A stretch of 64,000 nucleotides of DNA, from NCBI GenBank assembly GCA_013368375.1, contig JAACJP010000027.1:310001-374000 (forward strand), given 5' to 3'. This document shows positions 1 to 11,602 of the stretch, piece by piece (the stretch's first letter is position 1; each line of letters opens with the position of its first letter). This stretch comes from Tricholomella constricta (Eukaryota; Basidiomycota; Agaricomycetes; Agaricales; Lyophyllaceae). The position numbers and the translations under genes were made by a program. Below the pieces are notes generated by a model, which was not told where the DNA came from, searched no databases, and saw nothing but the letters and a program-made list of their open reading frames with translations.

Positions 1-826
1 TTAGTTCACGGATAGCTCGACAAGGAGAACGATCAGTATGCTGCTTTCCTTCTTCCTTCGCGAAATTGTGTTCGTTGAGTTGAGATTGATCATACAGGGA
101 ACTCTTCCGTTCATGAGCCCCGAGGTTTTATTTGGCAATTTTATCAATTACAAAGGCTATGATCGACAAGAGTTCCATCACAATTCCGTTCACGATCTCG
201 AATCTTTCTTCTGGGTCCTTGTCCGTATCTGTCTGACGCGCAGAGGACCAGGTTTGGGCATGGTTCGGGAGGAGTTGAAGCCAAATTCGAAAGGAAATCC
301 GTTGCGCATCATCGTCAAAGAATATTTCGAATCCGACGAACCGAACATCAAGGAAACAAAGTATCAACTGTTCTTGAAGGAATCACGCTTTGAGGAAGAT
401 CTCATCCCGTTCTTCGACAAGACGTATTTCGAAAGCCTCAGGCCGCTGGTCCTAAAATGGTGGGCGACTCTGGTTCTTGCGTATTGCTTTCACGGAAACG
501 AGTACTATCACATCCACTCCCATATCCTTCGTCTCCTTCGAGATTCCCTTCGAACCCTGCCTGCATCTGGTCAGGACGAAGCCACTGCCAAAGAGATTAG
601 GCGTCGAAAGAAATACTACCGGCATTCTTTGAAGATCATCGCTAATCTGCATCGTTCGGTTGAGCAGTGTACACCCCCCAGTTCACCTGCTCCATCCGAG
701 GCCTCACCTCAATACCGTCGATCCGTTCAGAAGGCTTCCACCTTCACCATCCATCCCATGATCATCCAACCATCCTTCGAGGATTCGGAAACAGACTTAC
801 GGCCAACCAAGAAACGAGCCGTCTGA
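1..826 (+). CDS. FunK1 fungal-type protein kinase, C-terminal part (5' end outside window)
   Basis: This is the last part of a FunK1 kinase gene, read as exons <1..35 and 98..826 with a GTATGC...ACAG intron at 36..97. The first fragment is the end of an 18-codon exon that recurs in every FunK1 copy here (ending in GERS). The second begins GTLPFMSPEVL, the activation-loop/APE-like segment, followed by HNSVHDLESFFWVLVRICLTR, which is typical of the FunK1 C-lobe, and WWATLVLAY. The tail (about residues 165-243 of this exon) is basic and Ser/Pro-rich and ends KKRAV. The catalytic HRD loop lies upstream of the window, so activity cannot be judged. Positions 30-560 are a near-identical direct repeat of 2300-2840, so this and the next gene are tandem duplicates. 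The family is fungal serine/threonine-kinase-like; its substrates are unknown. Confidence 0.85.
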
Positions 827-1472
827 TAGGTCAACTTCCAGTCAATTGCATCACGTCATCCAGCATGGTATCATTTCTTGTGTTCGCACTGCTCGTTTGA
901 AATACCTCGTTGAAATACCTGTACTCCATATATGTCTGCCCGAGTTGCTAATAATATGGGACTATCACCCGCTACTTATATCCAGTTGTCAGTAAGTGGG
1001 CCAGTTGAGCTGGGACACGACGATGGAGCTTTACAAAGCAACCAACGGCGGCGACTACACGAACTTGTTGCATCCTATCTTGACCTACACAAAAAGCTCC
1101 TACCAATTTCACTGGAAGGACAAATATGTCAGTTTCCGTGTTCTCTCCGCCTTGCGACCTGGAAAGATCCGCTAACCTGCGACACTGACTTTGAAATGAT
1201 CAAATTCGCCGAGCAATTGAAGCCTACCTTCAGGATCTTATCGGGCCATTTTTCACCTCGCATTTGACCTTTTCTCGCGGACAAAAATTGCAGAAGCGAT
1301 ATCGGGGGCCAATCGTTGAAGAGCCAGACCCGGTTTCGAAGTTTCGGGACAAAGCCAAATAAATCTCCAGCAAAACCATGATACCCCTTAAAAGGCCAGA
1401 TTTACGATATCTTGAAGGAAGACGTCCATGCGTCCATGTTTCCGCGCAACATGTTAATGACTATGACATCGA
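827..1472. other. Spacer between the two tandem FunK1 genes; no supported gene
   Basis: A 111-codon frame at 932..1267 and another at 1378..1704 are open, but neither shows a recognised domain. They could hold degenerate N-lobe exons of the downstream kinase. The full-length copy's N-terminal exons (6099..7304 on the other strand) have no visible counterpart here. Confidence 0.4.
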
Positions 1473-2854
1473 ATGGGGGATGCTATGGACGGCACTTTGC
1501 GATCGATCTGTCGTGACATGGTTACTTCAAGTAAGAACCTTCAGCAAGTTCAAAACGAACTCGAAGGAAACCGATCTGCTGGCGGGCGAGAGAGTTTTCT
1601 TGTCCCGATGTACACTTCCAAAGACGTCGACGTGTTTGAATACCCCGTGCAACGAGACGACTCCCGATATGTCCCTGTGGATCGCGTTCATACAGAAATT
1701 TTGATGCCCACAGGCATCGTTGTCAAGTCCTTTTGTGATGTCCGGGAACTGGTCAGCATTTTCATCGGTGGCATTGAAGGTGAGTTAGGGCACGATAGCT
1801 TTGTAATATTTTCGTTAAACGATTTGACAGACCATCTCCATGCTCACAAGGAAGGAATCCTTCATCGGGACGTCAGTAGCGGGAATCTCTTGATATTCCC
1901 CGTCACTACATGGGATCGCGAAGAGGCGGTTGGCCGTCTCATGGATCTGGATCACGCTATCTTTACCGGCAAATCCAAACCCATCCCCACCAGAGAAAGT
2001 ATAGACTCGGACATGTCTGCAATGAAGATCCTGGAATTGAAGAAATATTTCAACGTCACTGTCACGCACGACGTCGTTGCTGAGGCGCGCCGGTTTTCTA
2101 CAAATACCGACCTCTACATCTCGCGAGCTGCTGGCGCTCCGGTCATCAACACCTCGGAACTCGTCACGATTAGTCGCTTGGGTTGGGAACAGACTGTGAG
2201 CACACGCCTCACCATACACCGCCGTATCTACCCTAACACCAGTCTCTAGGAGCTCCCGTGGCCGGACTTCAGTTCACGCATAGCTCGACCAGGAGAACGA
2301 TCGGTATGCTGCTTTCCTTCTTCCTTCGCGAAAATTGTGTTCGCTGAGTTGAACTGATCACATAGGGAACTCTTCCGTTCATGAGCCCCGAGGTTTTATC
2401 TGGCCATTTTATCAATTACAAAGGCTATGATCGACAAAAGTTCCATCACAATTCCATTCACGATCTCGAATCTTTCTTCTGGGTCCTTGTCCGTATTTGT
2501 CTGACGCGCAGCGGACCAGGTTTAAGCATGGTTCGGGAGGAGTTGAAGCCAAATTCGAAAGAAGATCTGTTGAACATCGTCTACGAATATTTCGATTCCG
2601 AGGCATCGATAATCAAGGAAACAAAGAGTCAACTGTTCTTGAACGAATCTCGCTTTGAGGGAGATATCATACCGTTCTTCGACAAGACGTATTTCGAAAG
2701 CCTCCAGCCGCTGGTCCTAAAATGGTGGGCGACGCTGAATCTTGCGTATTGCTTTCACGGAAACGAGTATTATCATATCCACTCCCATATCCTTCGCTTA
2801 CTTCGAGATGCCCTTCCGAGTATGCCTGCATCTCAGCCTATAGTCCCAATTTAA
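1473..2854 (+). CDS. FunK1 fungal-type protein kinase, short form
   Basis: Model: 1473..1779, 1831..2195, 2250..2303, 2366..2854, giving 404 aa with all phases consistent. HLHAHKEGILHRDVSSGNLL carries the catalytic-loop HRD Asp and the Asn. The DFG position reads LMDLDHA (DLD), retaining the metal-binding Asp. The 18-codon exon (ELPWPDFSSRIARPGERS) joins to GTLPFMSPEVL and the HDLESFFWVL block. Compared with the 821-aa copy at 4528..7304 it lacks the long N-terminal domain, so either the true start is further upstream or the gene is truncated. Its C-terminus stops shortly after the LRLLRDAL helix, about 75 residues earlier than the tandem partner at 1..826, and so lacks the basic tail. The ATG at 1473 is a provisional start. 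Kinase identity is secure; function is unknown. Confidence 0.75.
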
Positions 2855-3202
2855 TCATGCATCTTTCAATTCATGTGAGTGTTATAATGTGATGGCTCAT
2901 ATACTATCAGTATTGCCGGGTGTTGTATTATATAAGAGTGAACATCTACGTATTGTCCAGCTCAGCAATTTCGCTGATGTTGACCATAACACATTCGTAC
3001 ATAGAGGATTATTCTTTGTATGGTGAGCGGGAAGTCATGGTCAAATGCCCAATCAATTATTGACTCGGATGAATGTGGCAACAGGGGCTCGCGTGGCAAG
3101 CACGTGGCCAGAATTTTCCGGCGCTGGTTTCAGGATCTGTATCATCGCACATCTCCCAGTTCGCCGTTCCCTACGACCCCCTCGACTGTCCCGTCTTTTA
3201 AA
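2855..3202. other. Intergenic region upstream of ribosomal P1
   Basis: There is no supported coding region. The last 90 bases before the P1 ATG are pyrimidine-rich (CCCAGTTCGCCGTTCCC and similar), as is common upstream of fungal ribosomal-protein genes. No certain motif was found. Confidence 0.4.
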
Positions 3203-3803
3203 ATGGTGAGTTTCCGACTCTACGCCCCAATACGTATCGATACGCCCAGTTTCGCTGATCCCAGTAGCTTCGCTTTGGGTGGATGCGAACGAGCCGTACT
3301 AGATGACTCTCGTCCCAGTCACTGACGAGTGTTTTTCAATCCTCATAGGCCTCATCTGACCTCGCCGCATCTTACGCCGCTCTCATCCTTGCCGACGAAG
3401 GCATTGAAATCACAGTGCGAATCGAATCCACTCGATATATCCGCCATGACATCTGACACAGATTCTTCTCAAGTCGGACAAAGTCATCACATTGACAAAC
3501 GCCGCCGGTGTTGAACTTGAGCCCATCTGGGCGTCATTACTTGCTAAGGCGCTGGAGGGAAAGAATGTGAAGGAACTCTTGTCGAGCGTCGGCTCAGGTG
3601 GAGGAGCACCCGCCGCCGGCGCCGCACCCGCAGCAGCAGCAGCAGCTGGTGGTGCCGCTGCTGAGGCCCCCAAAGAGGAGGCTAAGGCCGAGGACAAGGA
3701 TTCATCCGATGATGACATGGTGCGTAGCCGTCTTTTCTTCTATCAAGGAAGAAATCGGTCTGACTTACAATCTGTTCGGCAGGGCTTCGGTCTCTTCGAT
3801 TAA
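3203..3803 (+). CDS. RPP1: 60S acidic ribosomal protein P1
   Basis: P1 is a subunit of the ribosomal stalk on the large subunit, where it recruits translational GTPases. Model: 3203..3205, 3349..3414, 3474..3719, 3783..3803, giving 111 aa, the usual P1 length. The protein begins [19 protein letters not shown] and contains the [19 protein letters not shown] helix. It then has an Ala/Gly/Pro-rich hinge (about residues 70-90) and the conserved acidic tail ending SDDDMGFGLFD, split by the last intron just before GFGLFD. All introns are GT-AG. The first exon is only the ATG codon, followed directly by GTGAGT; the second exon then supplies ASSDLAAS, matching P1 proteins, so this start is well supported. 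The gene is a housekeeping island between kinase copies. Confidence 0.95.
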
Positions 3804-4189
3804 ACCATTCACATTGTCATTTTATATTTCCTTGCACTTGCTGTATTACCTACCGCAACCTCAAAAATACTTTGGAAACATCACCCTGCCAACCCTGCGT
3901 CTACTCAGAGGCGAAAATTTCTCGCAAAATGACATGTAATCTAGACATGGGATTGAGGTGTCCGGAAGGGACTTTGTCATGATTTCCTGGTTTGCGTTGC
4001 GGGCAGGCCTCGGTGTCGTGGTATCGCTAGTCGAGCGCGGACTGACGACGTGCAATCTACAGAGTGAATGAACGAATCGGAACATGCACAGGATGTTCCA
4101 AATTGCAAGCAAATCTGAATTGATGGTGGACAAATCGGAAGCAAAAACGAGAAATCGAAATCGTCGAGATGGGGTGACTGGCGATGTGT
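3804..4189. other. Intergenic, nothing recognised
   Basis: This is the 3' flank of P1. No open frame resembles a known protein and no repeat was seen. Confidence 0.4.
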
Positions 4190-4390
4190 GAGGAGCGAAG
4201 ATGGGGGTATATTGGCGCTAGTGTATGGTCGAGCTAGAGGGCCCTTTCTTTAGCCGACGGTTGGCTGGTGAATCCGGAGATTAGGTAGAGTTAGCTGAAG
4301 AGGGAACTCGATGTTATTCAGGTATGGTGTATGGGGCGACAGCTGCAGGGGACATCGGCGGCGTGATCGCGTTCTGCCAAGTTGATTCTG
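4190..4390 (-). pseudogene. Relic of a FunK1 gene 3' end
   Basis: This stretch aligns by eye with the 3' end and 3' flank of the FunK1 pseudogene at 12013..12200. Shared blocks include GGTATATTGGCGCT, TATGGTCGAGCTAGAGGGCCC and GAACTCGATGTTATTCAGGT. No intact frame is left. It sits immediately 3' of the complete FunK1 gene at 4528..7304, so two FunK1 tails lie in tandem on this strand and the outer one has decayed. Confidence 0.6.
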
Positions 4391-4527
4391 CAGGCGTAAC
4401 GGCTCTGAAAATTATATTTTTGCCAACTTGAACGATTTGGATTGTACTGATTCGGGCTAGGATTTGAAAGCACGAATGTGGCAGATAACGACGGAGTAAA
4501 AGAGGGTCGCTTTAGATTGTACTACTG

Positions 4528-7304
4528 TTAGGCGACCCGCCGCTTTTTTATAGCCGGCCGTCTAGTCGGTGAGTCCGGAGGTATGATAGAGTCAGATGAA
4601 GAGATAATCTGGTGATATTCAAGTTCGGGTGTGGTCTGTGGGGCGACAAGGGACATCGGTGGCGTGATTGTGTCCATTGCAGGATCCAACATGGCCATGA
4701 CCTGCAGGCATTCCCTGTGGGATTTTCGACGCTTGAGCTCGCGAGTAGTCGCTGCTCCTTGACCCAAGTCCGTGCGTGTTTGAATAATGGAGAGAGTATT
4801 TTCAAGGAGACGAAGAATGTGGCCATGAATATGATAGTACTCGTTCCCATGGTACACGTAGGCAAGTTTCAATGTCGTCCACCATTGATGTACTAGCGGC
4901 TTGAGAGGTTCAAAGCAGGGATGGAAGAGTCGAATGATCGCGGTTTCGAAGACGTCATGCGGGTTGGTAAACAATTGTCGCTTTGCCAACCCCAATTTAA
5001 GCTCTTCGGCATCGAAATATTTAAGGATAGCCTTGGCTAGCTCTCCACTTGGGGCATAGTTCTCGTGACTCGGGTTTAGCTCCTCTCGAAGCATGCCTAT
5101 GCCTGGGCCGCTGCGCGTCAGACAAAGATAGATGAGAACCCAAAGGAAAGACTCCATGTCGTGAACGGAATTGTGACTGAATTCGTGCTTGCCGGGAGCT
5201 TTAAAGTAAACCTTCAACGTCGATTGCTGTAGGACTTCTTGACTTATGAAAGGAAGTGCTCCCTGCAGGACGAGTGTGTCAGCGAGTTTCAAGTCCGAAT
5301 CTGGAAGAAACATACACTGCGTTTCCCTTTTCGAGCTTTACGGTCACTGAAGTCTGGCCAACGTGTCTCCTGATTGTGGTTATGATTATCGTATTTCGTG
5401 AATGAGAGGCTTAGAAATATGCTCACCTCACGATGATCCCACCCCAGGTTAGCAATCGTCAGTGTGAGTCCCTTCTGTGAACCAAACCGAGACTTGATGA
5501 CAGCCTCTCTGTAAGCGAGGGCTGCGCCCACTTCGCCAATAAATCGTAACGCCTCCACAATGGCATCATCCGTGCAACGACGACCTTGGTGAACATCTAC
5601 TGCCTTGAAAATATCATGCCGCCAGTCGGGAGCTGTAGCGGAGAAAAGAGGTTTAGATTGAAGGGTCTTTTTGGCATGATCAAAGTCCATAAGACGTCCA
5701 AACATCTTTCCGCCATCATGTATATGGAGATAAATCAAAAGGTTTCTGATACTGACGTCACGGTGGATGATGAGGTTGTTATGAGCATGGCGGGGATCTA
5801 CAGCGTGTAAATTCAGCAAGAGCTTTACACATCTGCGGTACAGACGTACCTATAACACACCCATGGAAATGTCTACCAAACTCCAGTAAATCCCAAAAGA
5901 GCTTGATCGGAGTGCCCATAGGCATAAGGATTTGAGCATGGATGTGATCCACTAGTTCGTTTGCACAAGTCTCGCTGGCCTGCGGCGGTACGAGTTCCAT
6001 TACCGGTTCAGCCGCAAATGGTCTCAAGTACCGCTTCAACGCTCGCGTCTGCCACAAGATTATAAACTTAAATATTGTCATATTTTGCAAGTCCTTACCT
6101 CAGCATCAGGTTTGAAAAGATCGGCCAACTTGACAACTTCAAAAATAAGTGTCGAATGTCCGCACGTCTCTGCCGATTGAAGAGCGGAGAGAGTACCAAT
6201 CGTAACATACTTTTCCATGTGATCTTTCATTACGACTTCAATCACCCAGTGAAGATGGTACCGAGTTTTCCTCTCAAAACCGGCCACTGCTTCGTAGGAA
6301 GGCACCTCGAAGATGGAACCGACGGGCGCGTTGGGGATCGGCTGGTAAAGCTTCATTGTTGTATCCCAGCCCATCCGATCTGGGCTCATACATCTGAGAC
6401 CGGCGATGACGCGAATAAAGGCTTTGGGATCCTGTCGATTAAACGTGTCAGAGAGAATAACCAGCCAACATGACGATGTCTACCTTATTGATATCTATCG
6501 GAGTTTCTGTTATAAGAATTCCAGATCTATCCATGAGTAGCAGCGTGAGTTGAGTGGAACATATAACAAGGCCAATGACGAAGCGGCGGTCAAGCTGTTC
6601 CTCTAGCATCCGGCGCATGTAGGTAAGTGCCTGTTGTAATGCCTCGCTGGAGTACCGTGCCAATGCTGTCGGATCTGTCGAGCTTTCGAGGCCGACCTTC
6701 ATTTCTAGGACAACATGTACATGAAGCCACCAGATATTCAGTTTCTTCTCCTACACGACCAATCAAAATCCAGACTAAAATGTAGCAAGTGTCATACCAG
6801 CGTTTGCAAAGCAGCCGTCTTTTCTTTGACGCTTTCTGCGATCGATCGTGTCTGAATCTCTTCCACGAGCGCTTGGATTTCGGTTTCGAGGGCCTTCAAC
6901 TGGTCGTAGACCGATTTGCTTACCAACAGACAATCAGGACGAATAGCCTTTTTGTCGGCGGAGCCAGGAGCTATGCCGTGACGGTCGAACCAACGACCTG
7001 TAATGCCATAGCCGGAAGGAATAACAGAGGTGATGGCATTCCCCGCTTCAACGCAAGATCGGTACAACGCCCTTTCTTCACACTTTGCGAGACCTTCTGG
7101 CCACCCTTCCCAGCACACCGTGTCGTCCTCTCCTGTGTGCGTGAAAGCTTCGTCACGGCAGAGTTTGTCGTAAATGGAGTCCACGGAAATGTTCGGAGGC
7201 AGGAAGGAGTCTAGGAAGATATTGTCGAGGAACTGAGCCGTTGGAACCAGGCGAAGTAAGGGAATAAGTTGTTTGCCAGCCCTAAGGCTGTCGCTGGCAT
7301 TCAT
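4528..7304 (-). CDS. FunK1 fungal-type protein kinase, full length
   Basis: This is the most complete FunK1 gene in the window: 821 aa from seven exons, complement(4528..5262, 5316..5369, 5427..5797, 5850..6048, 6099..6431, 6484..6750, 6798..7304). All junctions are GT-AG, introns are 46-57 bp and phases agree. The first three exons encode the N-terminal FunK1 region (FLDSFLPPNISVDSIYDKL, MDRSGILITETPIDINK). Exons 4-5 hold ELVDHIHAQILMP and the catalytic loop NNLIIHRDVSIRNLL. The DFG-equivalent is LMDFDHAKK. The last exon holds GALPFISQEVL, HNSVHDMESFLWVLIYLCL and a basic tail ending KKRRVA. HRD, Asn and the first Asp of DFD are present, so it may be active. Its tail exon has the YFKAPGKHEF variant, shared with the copy at 34341. 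A further exon upstream of 7304 cannot be excluded. Confidence 0.88.
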
Positions 7305-8010
7305 GCTGCAAGTAGTCCGACGACAAAAGCGACGCGCTCAAAAAAAACTGTCGTCTCTATCTGCGCGCCGGTGAGGATATACAACCTGACAAAGACCTCG
7401 GGGTGCGGTGAGTAACGCAAACTATCCAGACTCAACACTCCTGCCAGTGAGCAAAACGCGCCTTGCGACAAGCGCGACTGCTCCCTTTCTAAGTTAACCG
7501 TTTTGAATGTGTTGATGTTTATTACGGCCAAATGCGGCCAAACAACGCGTGTCCTGAAGGAGTGAACCTTGACGAATCCGGGGAGTCCTTTGGAACAACG
7601 CCGAAGATTTACTTATGCGGGATGCCTCGGATTGGGTTCCAGCAGAGGGTTGGCCTCCGATCGACAAGAGATCTCCACATTTCAATCAGGAATAAGTACA
7701 CGTCGTTTGTTCTTTCTTCTACAGCATTACTACTTGACCAGTGACTGATACTGATGCGTCCAATCTGCGTTGCCACGGGAGGTGACCCAATTGCAAGGTG
7801 GTTCGTATCTAGACCCTTACATGGATGACTCGCGCGTGCGATCAAGGCATCGTAGCCTCTATATGGTGATGGTAAAGCATGTCGTTGTGCGAGCAATGCC
7901 GCTCGACGGCTAAAATATACAGATCTGCGATGTCCAAATCGTCAGTCCAATGCAACAACAGGAAGTATATAAAATACAACAAAACGAGTGCACGATGCCC
8001 GTCGGGGCAC
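7305..8010. other. Intergenic upstream of the full-length FunK1 gene
   Basis: Several short frames are open on both strands, but none shows a domain or a consistent exon structure. The region holds the promoter of the kinase transcribed leftwards. Nothing else is recognised. Confidence 0.35.
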
Positions 8011-8378
8011 ATAAGTACAGTTATTTCGAGTGATTTACACTCAGGGATGTAAATCGTCGTAAAGCACGGCAATGCCCGGACGTCGCCTAACGGACGCGTA
8101 TGGGACCCTGGCGCCAAGTGGGCGGGGTCGACGCGACTCGTCGTAACACAAGCTCTGAGACGTGTGCCCGCTTCAAATATTCTTGTCAGGCTCCAGAGAA
8201 TGTGTTCAGATGTGGGGATAAGATTTTGGGACTATAAAATCAACCTTGGGCCTTGGAAATTTTGTGATTGTGGAACTCAAATTCAAGCCCAATTGTGCAT
8301 CTCTTAACTGTCAATTCACGGCCAAAGTGCTGTCTGTGGAAGGGCTCAATGCAGCGCCAAATTGGGGTGTCTAAGTTG

Positions 8379-8398
8379 GCGCGGCCGAGAGGCCGCGC
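8379..8398. repeat. Perfect 8-bp stem with GAGA loop
   Basis: GCGCGGCC is followed by GAGA and then the exact inverted complement GGCCGCGC. GAGA fits the GNRA tetraloop pattern, so a transcript could form a very stable hairpin. Confidence 0.8.
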
Positions 8399-8426
8399 GA
8401 AGCGAAATCAGGGACCCGAATTGATG

Positions 8427-8450
8427 GGGGCGCGCGCTAGCGCGCGCCCC
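8427..8450. repeat. Perfect 24-bp G+C palindrome
   Basis: The 24 bases equal their own reverse complement, centred on GCTAGC with GGGGCGCGC on one side and its complement on the other. It lies 28 bp from the preceding hairpin. Confidence 0.9.
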
Positions 8451-9136
8451 GAGCTGATTTACCGGACTGACCCGGCTCGTGGCCTGTAAATCAAGCCCGT
8501 AAATCAGCCTGAATTACGGTAAATCACTCAGAAATAAGTACTTATGGGCACTTATCCCCCTTATTTCAGAACTTATGCACCATTTCTGGCTCATTAAGCA
8601 GTCAACAGCAGAACTGTGGGCTCTCATTACTGTGCAATGGCCTCCTTGACATGCCTATGGGAGTTGCAAGTGTGTCTTGCTGCTTTCTTGCCCATATGTA
8701 CATTTCAGGAATTGCAAACTTGCTTCAATTATAGTAGAGAAGCACACCCTTTCAGAACAAATTCGATTTCAGGAACTTTGAGGTCAGTTCTATGCCCTCC
8801 TAAGCATACTCAAGAGGTGCCGCGCAGCGACGATTTTTTTTTTAAAGTATCAACGGAGCTACAGGGCGCGCCGCGGGCAGGAGGGAGCGCCCTCCTCGCG
8901 CAGGCGCGTCGGATCACGTGACATGTGATCGCCATCGGATCACGGCAGGTGCCGGCGCCTTTTTTCCCACCCGCCAAAAGTCTGTAAATCATTTCTAATA
9001 AGTACAGATATTGACTGCCAAGTACTCTACGAGTCGTACACCAAGCGATCATCTAGAATCTAGTAACAAGAGTCAATCGCCTCGGAAGAAAAGGGTCTGT
9101 TCCAAGCTCCAAAAAGAGGATCCATGCTTCCCTGCC

Positions 9137-11602
9137 TCACGCCACAGCCAGTCTCAACAACACAAGCGCGCCAGATACTACCCCCAACACCGTAAATACC
9201 GCAGAGTGGCGGAGGCTTGTAGCGACATTGGTGCTTCCCGGGCTCGTGCTCCCGAGCTTGTTCTTCATTGCGGTGTGCCCATTGGACGTGGCGAGCACCG
9301 CCGGATCGACAGTGATCGTGTTGCGAGTCTTAGTCTGCGCCGTTGTCGGGAATGTCGTCGAGGGCGCACCGCCCGCCTCCGTGAACGCGTCGTCAGTCAG
9401 GAACACCAGTGCGAAGCTCGGCGCGGGCACTTTGATCACGCAAACGTTGTTTGTTTGGTCACAGGTAATAACCGTAATATCTTCGGTGCCCATCGGACGG
9501 CCGTCAGATTGGAAGTTGACACCAAAGGTCTAAGGGAAGAGGTGAGCAAGGGCCCCAGAATATAGTAGAGACCAATGTTGCTACTTACCTGACCAGCCCA
9601 GGTGTAGTTTCCCTTCTGCGAGACGGATGATGCCAAAAGATATCTGGAATCGATGTTAACTTCTAGAGGTGAGTCGCACCGATGGACGCAGACTCACTTG
9701 ACTTTGACCTGCGCAGGGGTCGCATTCGCTTGTCCCGTCTGCCCGCCTCCAATGGAGATTGACACTGTGAGGTCGCTCGCACCGGAGGGGTCCGTCACAA
9801 AATTGAACAGTGCCAGACGGACAGGGTTGCCATTTTCATATATAGCATACCCCGGCGTATGGATGTCGCCGTCGTTTGCGTTAAGGTCCAAGACCTGGGT
9901 ACCATTTGATGGCCCAAGTGTCTCTGCCAGGACCAACGCCGAGTAGTAGATGGGCCCCACGGACCATTGGTGAAAAGTCGACTGGTTTGTCGGAGGCGAC
10001 GTGAACGGCTGTAATATCGCGTGAAGCGAAGATGGTAAGAGGAAATGGAGCAAGTGCGCACGTTGTAAAAGACGTTCTGCCCACCGACATGCATCAGTGC
10101 GCCAGAAAAGTTGGAGTATGCCATTTGTAGTGAATAATCTAGGCCCCAGAGCGCAGCGCCGAAGACATCACTGATTCCAGCAAAACCGCCGCACGATGCG
10201 GTGTTCGTTTCGAACATGAGGAGCTTCTTGTTCTTAGTCTGGGCATACGCTGTTGAGTTAAGAAATTTATTGATGATGTTTTTCCCAGCATTATGATCGA
10301 GGAACGTCGGGAATAGTGTTTGCGGATTCTGTTGCGTCCCGACCCCAAATTGGGCAAAACAATTGTCAGTGGGATAACTGTAACTCACGTCGTAAGTGAG
10401 AGAAACGAGAGAAAGGCTGGTCAAGCCCACTTTTCGACGGCGAGGTACGCAAGATTCTCGCTATACTGGTCAACGAAGCCAGTGTTCCACACGTCCTCGG
10501 CTTTCCAGTCCGCACTCGCAATATTCGGCCCAATCAAAAGATTGCGATTAAGGATGCGGTCATTAGTCGTCATGGCGGCGACCAGATTACCGAACTCGCC
10601 GAAATAGTCGTAGGGTCCGTACGTCTGAAAGTAGGAGTCAGTTTGGTAATGTCCGTTGATAATCCGACTAGTCAGATTTACCGAAGGACGATGGCCGTGA
10701 CGTGCGTAGAGATCAGGCTCGTTACCAGCCTGCAAGCCGATTAGATAGTCCCCAAGGATGGCTTGCCCTTGTTCTGCTATTGCAAGGCGGAAATTGCCAG
10801 TATCATTGAAGGGTATACCTGGAAAATGAAATAAGAGGTCAGCGAAATGACAAGATAGACATATACATACCGAGAAACCAGCGAACGTTCACAAACGATG
10901 AGATGTTCCGCATCATATAGAGCAGATCTGGGGTAAATACCAGTGGCGGGGTTTGCGTCTACGCAAATTGTGTCAACGGCGTTGGCGTCAGTGGTGCCCA
11001 ATACGTACAGGATTAGAAGCTCCAGTGATGTCTTTTTCAAGAATCCGACCGTCGGGTGTACTGTCCACGAGAACAGCTGTTTCCTGAGTGTTACCACCCA
11101 CGCGGATATTGACGCGCCCCGCCCGCTGCTGAATGTTCGCCATCAAGTTGAGAAACGGCACCTGTATTACAGAGCTGAAGGACCGTATCAGCTCCCATTC
11201 GAATCACTTTATTGTCATACTGACGAGTTCCTTCCCACTGAAGCTACATCAGCACACGAAAAGGAGTCTAAACATGCGACCAGACTCACAGACTTGGTTT
11301 GCCACAGACATCTCAATCGAAAATCCCAAGAACGAACCCTGCTGAGGAATAGACACGCCAGGCGTGCCCCCATTCTGCAATTGTATACTGTATGTGGGGT
11401 TGAATGGACTGGGTATGGCAGGCGGGTTCAAAGTTGTCGGGTTGTACGCGGCAAGCCCTGTGTAGTTCGCGGCGTCGCCGCTCGAAGTTGAAGTTGCACT
11501 CAGCGGCGCTTGACCCTGCTGATAATAGACCGTAACTCCATTTGCAACGAGCGCCTGGAGGAATCCAACGCCAAGGCAAACCAAGACATGTGTTCCCATC
11601 AT
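9137..11602 (-). CDS. GH79-family glycoside hydrolase, secreted and probably GPI-anchored
   Basis: GH79 enzymes (beta-glucuronidase/heparanase-like) hydrolyse glucuronic-acid-containing glycans by a retaining mechanism. Model of ten exons: complement(9137..9529, 9589..9643, 9698..10008, 10062..10377, 10431..10624, 10682..10818, 10871..10958, 11009..11161, 11221..11237, 11290..11602), 658 aa, all GT-AG and in phase. The N-terminus is a signal peptide (MMGTHVLVCLGVGFLQALVA). FLGFSIEMSVANQV, NIRVGGNTQETA, LQAGNEPDLY (acid/base Glu) and KLLMFETNTASCGG (nucleophile Glu) follow in order. The last about 130 residues contain the beta-sandwich strand FALVFLTDDAF, a Ser/Thr-rich linker and a hydrophobic C-terminus (SAVFTVLGVVSGALVLL), suggesting a GPI anchor. 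Exon 9 is only 17 nt. Substrate is not determined. A paralogue starts at 63871. Confidence 0.92.

Larger units (their letters stand above)
8011..9007. repeat. Inverted-repeat, GC-rich palindromic region (possible non-autonomous element)
   Basis: A roughly 27-bp motif at 8011..8039 (ATAAGTAC...GTGATTTAC) recurs inverted at 8519..8546 and, more diverged, at 8984..9007. It could delimit an element of about 0.5 or 1.0 kb. Inside are several strong hairpins, including perfect ones at 8379..8398 and 8427..8450, and a G+C-rich block at 8866..8970. No coding frame is convincing. No target-site duplication could be fixed, so the mobile-element interpretation is tentative. Confidence 0.45.
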
